NCBI GenBank assembly: GCA_049282265.1
Contig: JBAPTR010000177.1
Span: 3,069 to 67,068 of the forward strand
Length of the DNA stretch: 64,000 nucleotides
Direction of reading: 5' to 3'
Source of the DNA: CAYUCJ01 sp049282265
Lineage (GTDB): Bacteria; Desulfobacterota; DSM-4660; Desulfatiglandales; Desulfatiglandaceae
The notes below the pieces were generated by a model. The model worked only from the letters and a program-made list of their open reading frames with translations, did no database searches and had not been told where the DNA came from. Numbering within the stretch: position 1 is the stretch's first letter; each line of letters starts with the position of its first letter. Shown piece by piece: positions 60,935 through 64,000 of the stretch. A program made the translations under genes and the position numbers.

Positions 60935-63367
60935 TTAATTCCTGAGCGGTTTGCCCTTGGTCAGCATATGCTGCATCCTGGCCTGGGTTTTGGGATCACC
61001 ACATAGGCTCAGAAAGGCCTCCCTTTCCAGGTCCAGCAGGTATTGTTCGGTCACCTTGGTATCGGCCAGGACATTGCCGCCACATAGGACATAACCCACC
61101 TTTTCGGACACGGTCACATCGTGATCGGTGATGAACTCTGACTCGTGCATGGTCCATAGGGCCAGTTTTATCATGGCGAAGGTGTTTTCCCCGGCCACCC
61201 GGATCTCTTCTTTGGGTCTCGGAGCAGCATAGCCTTCCATTATCATGGCCATGACTGTCCTCTTGGCATCCTCGATGAGATAATCCCGGTTCACCGTCAT
61301 CCTATCAGTGGGTCTCAGGTAGCCAAGATTCACCGCCTCGGGCCCTGATGTAGCAACCTTGGCCATGGCAATGGTCTCAAACGCCCTGGCCACAAACGGC
61401 ATCAACTCGATCTGCTTCGGATATATTCCTCCTCGCTGTACCTCGAACAGGTGTTCCGTATTGCGAATAAGCAGTTCCTTGGTACCGCCCCCGGCAGGGA
61501 TCAGGCCGACGCCCACCTCCACCAGGCCGATGTAGGTCTCGGCCGCATACCTGACGCGATCGGCGGCCAGGCAGACCTCGCATCCCCCGCCCAGGGCCAT
61601 GCCCGCAGGCGCAGCCACAACGGGCTTTTCCAGGTATTTAAGTTTCATCAGGGAGTTCTGAAGGGTCTTCACGGCCCAATCCAGGTCATCCCATTCCTCT
61701 TCCTGGGCCGCAAAGAGGATTAATGCGAGGTTGGCACCAACAGAAAAGTTGTCTGCGTGGTTGGCAATCACCAGACCCTCAAAATCCTTTTCAACGATTT
61801 CAGCCGTCTTTGCCACCATGCTGATGATATCATCGCCCAGGGCATTCATTTTGGCATGAAATTCAAGACACGCCACGCCGTCACCCAGGTCGATAAGGGA
61901 TGCGCCGCTATTTCCGGCCACCTCTTTGGCCTGATCTTTCAGGGAGGGCAGCAGGATGATGCCGGGTTTGACGGGGACCTCCCTGTAGTCTTTTGCAGCC
62001 AGGTCATAAAAATAGAGGGCACCCCCTTCACGCCGGTAAAAGGACTCTTTCCCGCTGTCAAGCATCTCCTGGACCCAGGCGGGTATCTGGTAGCCCGATT
62101 CCTTCATCTTGGCGACGGACTTGCCCACCCCCAGGGCATCCCAGGCCTCAAATGGTCCCATCCTCCAGGCAAATCCCCATTTCATGGCGTTGTCCACATT
62201 AACAATGTCGTCTGCTATTTCGGGGATTCGATTGGCAGAGTATATCAGGCCTTCCGTCGTGTGCCTGAAGGTGAATTTCCCTCCCACATCATCGGCGTAA
62301 AACAGGCTCTTGAGCTTGTTTCCGGTTCCACCGGCGCCCCTGGCTGCTTCGAGAGAGGCTATCTTGACCTTTTCCTGGGGGCTATATTCGAGGGTGCAGG
62401 GATCAATGGAGAGGATGGTCTTTTTCCCCTCTGCATCTTTGCTCTTCTTGTAAAAGCCTTGTTTTGTCTTTTCGCCCAGAAGGCCCTTCTCGATCATCTT
62501 TCCGATGAACTCCGGCGGCTTGAAGGTCTCGCGCTTTTCGTCTTCGGGTGTACCGTCATATACGTTTTCAGCCACATGGAGTATGGTATCCAGCCCCACA
62601 AGATCCGCCGTCCTGAAGGAGGCGCTCTTGGGATGTCCGATCACCGGTCCGGTCAGCTTGTCTACCGCCTCAATGGTCAGGCCCAGATCCATCATGGCCT
62701 GAATAATATAGAGCATCCCGAAAATACCGATGCGGTTTGCTATGAAATTGGGCGTATCCTTGGCATAGACGATCCCCTTCCCCACTACTTTTTCACAGGT
62801 TTCCGCAAGGGTCTGAACCACTTCAGGGAGGGTTTCAGGGCCCGGCACGATCTCCAGGAGTTTCATGTACCGTGGGGGATTAAAGAAATGGGTAATGGCA
62901 AAATGCTTTCTGAAGTACTCTGAACGGCCCTCGCATATGGCTGCTGCGGGAATCCCCGAGGTGTTGGAACTCATCAGGGTTCCCGGAGTCAGAACCGATT
63001 CTATTTTCTCAAATACCTTCTGTTTGATATCCAGCCGTTCGACCACCACCTCGATAATCCAGTCCACATCGGACAACAGGGAGAGGTGATCTTCCATGTT
63101 CCCGATGGTGATCAACTTGCTGTTTTCCGATACATAGAAGGATGCAGGTTTGGCTTTCAGCGCCGCATTGAGCCCGTTCTTTGCGAATCTGTTTCTAAAA
63201 ACGCCACTCTCTTCCGTCAAGCCCTTCTTTTTGTCCTCATCGGTCAACTGGGGAGGGACGATATCAAGCAGGACTGTCTCTATCCCCACGTTGGCCAACT
63301 GGGCGGCGATAGTGGCCCCCATGACACCTGCCCCGATCACACCGGCCTTTTTAATTTTTTTCTCCAT
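60935..63367 (-). CDS. fadB: 3-hydroxyacyl-CoA dehydrogenase/enoyl-CoA hydratase fusion
   Basis: The 810-residue enzyme has a 3-hydroxyacyl-CoA dehydrogenase first: GVIGAGVMGATIAAQLAN for NAD, then NTSGIPAA and HFFNPPRYMKLLEIVPG, with a second dehydrogenase-like domain to about residue 490. The enoyl-CoA hydratase/isomerase domain comes last (about residues 490-780), with NHADNFSVGANL and PAGMALGGGCEVCLAADR. This order, dehydrogenase before hydratase, is the FadN type and opposite to E. coli FadB. It catalyses two steps of beta-oxidation. It is the first gene after the palindromic operator. Confidence 0.92.
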   Translation of the reverse strand: MEKKIKKAGVIGAGVMGATIAAQLANVGIETVLLDIVPPQLTDEDKKKGLTEESGVFRNRFAKNGLNAALKAKPASFYVSENSKLITIGNMEDHLSLLSDVDWIIEVVVERLDIKQKVFEKIESVLTPGTLMSSNTSGIPAAAICEGRSEYFRKHFAITHFFNPPRYMKLLEIVPGPETLPEVVQTLAETCEKVVGKGIVYAKDTPNFIANRIGIFGMLYIIQAMMDLGLTIEAVDKLTGPVIGHPKSASFRTADLVGLDTILHVAENVYDGTPEDEKRETFKPPEFIGKMIEKGLLGEKTKQGFYKKSKDAEGKKTILSIDPCTLEYSPQEKVKIASLEAARGAGGTGNKLKSLFYADDVGGKFTFRHTTEGLIYSANRIPEIADDIVNVDNAMKWGFAWRMGPFEAWDALGVGKSVAKMKESGYQIPAWVQEMLDSGKESFYRREGGALYFYDLAAKDYREVPVKPGIILLPSLKDQAKEVAGNSGASLIDLGDGVACLEFHAKMNALGDDIISMVAKTAEIVEKDFEGLVIANHADNFSVGANLALILFAAQEEEWDDLDWAVKTLQNSLMKLKYLEKPVVAAPAGMALGGGCEVCLAADRVRYAAETYIGLVEVGVGLIPAGGGTKELLIRNTEHLFEVQRGGIYPKQIELMPFVARAFETIAMAKVATSGPEAVNLGYLRPTDRMTVNRDYLIEDAKRTVMAMIMEGYAAPRPKEEIRVAGENTFAMIKLALWTMHESEFITDHDVTVSEKVGYVLCGGNVLADTKVTEQYLLDLEREAFLSLCGDPKTQARMQHMLTKGKPLRN

Positions 63368-63451
63368 AAAAGCGACCTCCTTGGAAACTACCTAAGGGTT
63401 ACAAGAACCGTCCCAACCGCAGGGCGGTAGGCGTGAAGTGCTGAAAAAAAT

Positions 63452-63504
63452 ATGAATGAGCTGTCATTCATTTTTTGATTAGCATAGCCCGGCAGCGAAG
63501 TCAA
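63452..63504 (-). promoter_or_regulatory. beta-oxidation operon promoter and palindromic operator
   Basis: On the minus strand TTGACT (63504-63499) and TAATCA (63481-63476) are 17 bases apart. Directly downstream is ATGAATGA-N4-TCATTCAT (63452-63471), a perfect 20-bp palindrome of the kind bound by TetR-family fatty-acid regulators. The regulator gene is not in the window. The gap from here to 63702 shows no other feature I can support. Confidence 0.75.
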
Positions 63505-63702
63505 TGCTTTTTTCTGGAAATTTGTCGGTGTTGAAAGCCAAGTTATGCGGTAAACGGGAGCCTATGAGAAAAAAGGCGGAAACGAATTCACAGCCCCTCC
63601 CCTCAGCGACGCGGCAGTTTGCAGAAATTGGTGGAGTGGCGTCAGCGAGGGCACGGGAATCTTTTCTCAGAAATGTTTGCTTATGGGAAAAAGGGTGGGG
63701 AA

Positions 63703-63999
63703 TCAGGGTCCAAACAGGCTCAGCACGTTTTCCATTTCCATGGAGATGAATTCCTGGATCTGATGAACGAGTTTTTCCAGACTGTCGCCATCCAGGTCAA
63801 ACCCCCCCTTGACTACAAAGTCCATTGCCTTCGAATTGGCGAATTGTGAAAGCGCGATAACCTTTTCCGATTCCAGGCAGGAATATCCGGCCATTTTTGC
63901 AAGAAGATTGGCCAGGTAGACAATGATGGATCCCGCTCCGTCACCCTTATCGTGCCAGGGAGCATGATGAAAAAAGACCTGCATGACCACCTTCTGGGG
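63703..63999 (-). CDS. hypothetical protein, cut by the window edge
   Basis: The frame is open to the right edge and ends at 63703. The visible part begins MQVFFHHAPWHDKGDGAG if the ATG at 63984 is used and continues with helical, acidic sequence ending FISMEMENVLSLFGP. AAGGTGG lies just before that ATG, so it may be the true start, but the gene may also continue beyond the window. No family is recognised. Confidence 0.5.
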   Translation of the reverse strand, partial: PQKVVMQVFFHHAPWHDKGDGAGSIIVYLANLLAKMAGYSCLESEKVIALSQFANSKAMDFVVKGGFDLDGDSLEKLVHQIQEFISMEMENVLSLFGP

Positions 64000-64000
64000 A

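Noticed and set aside
61757..62923. Plus-strand open frame of 388 codons
   Set aside because: It is the complement of the hydratase/dehydrogenase fusion gene and shows only composition-driven sequence.
1..64000. CRISPR arrays, tRNA and rRNA genes, intact insertion sequences
   Set aside because: None was found on reading both strands; the repeats present are dispersed fold-back elements, not arrays.

Overview
The window looks like a piece of chromosome from a sulfate-reducing Desulfobacterota (former Deltaproteobacteria). The evidence is a complete dissimilatory sulfate-activation block (sat, aprBA, qmoAB) next to HdrB/HdrC-like subunits, an anaerobic fatty-acid oxidation set, many CxxC and Fe-S proteins, and at least one likely selenoprotein. 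No rRNA, tRNA, CRISPR array or intact insertion sequence was seen. Genus cannot be told from the sequence.

Layout. 1-1.9 kb: small cysteine-rich and zinc-ribbon proteins, including two tandem YkgJ-type paralogues, the first cut by the window edge. 2.0-11.5 kb, all minus strand: sat, aprB, aprA, qmoA, qmoB, then hdrC and hdrB in the place where a membrane QmoC would be expected; a 319-bp fold-back repeat lies between qmoB and hdrC. 11.8-18.8 kb: housekeeping (polyprenyl diphosphate synthase, rimO, a Ser/Thr kinase fused to a cyclic-nucleotide-binding domain, a lipoprotein, arsR, rseC, lgt). 18.8-20.0 kb: non-coding, rich in fold-back repeats.

20.0-27.8 kb, plus strand, apparently one transcription unit from a strong promoter at 19840-19869: a NarI/DsrM-type cytochrome b, an HdrD/TmcB-type Fe-S protein that reads through an in-frame TGA followed by a textbook bacterial SECIS hairpin, then two PAS histidine kinases whose PAS domains carry matching cysteine clusters, a receiver-kinase hybrid, two receiver proteins, a universal stress protein and a MerR-type regulator with a cysteine-rich tail. 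This reads as a membrane thiol/quinone redox enzyme linked to its own redox-sensing relay, and is the most interesting system here.

28-50 kb, mostly minus strand, bounded by that MerR gene and its paralogue at 50 kb: arsenite efflux (arsR-acr3), periplasmic thioredoxins, CcdA, a pentahaem cytochrome with an in-frame TGA, a diguanylate cyclase, a dihydrolipoamide dehydrogenase, TauE, FmdE, two CxxC mini-thioredoxins, ArsP-type permeases (one intact, one split in two genes) and an RND efflux system. Two promoters here carry the same TATATTC-N8-GAATATA palindrome on the -10 box. The region also holds several gene remnants (two arsR, one usp, one GxxExxY-type) and a DUF4405 gene with an early stop, so it looks like an accessory metalloid/thiol-stress region that has been gained and partly eroded.

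50-64 kb: an alpha/beta hydrolase, queG, methionine aminopeptidase with a SEC-C motif, an AmpG-like MFS protein, a RecA-fold ATPase next to EF-G, and a beta-oxidation operon (hydratase/3-hydroxyacyl-CoA dehydrogenase fusion, thiolase, acyl-CoA dehydrogenase) behind a palindromic operator and ended by a strong terminator.
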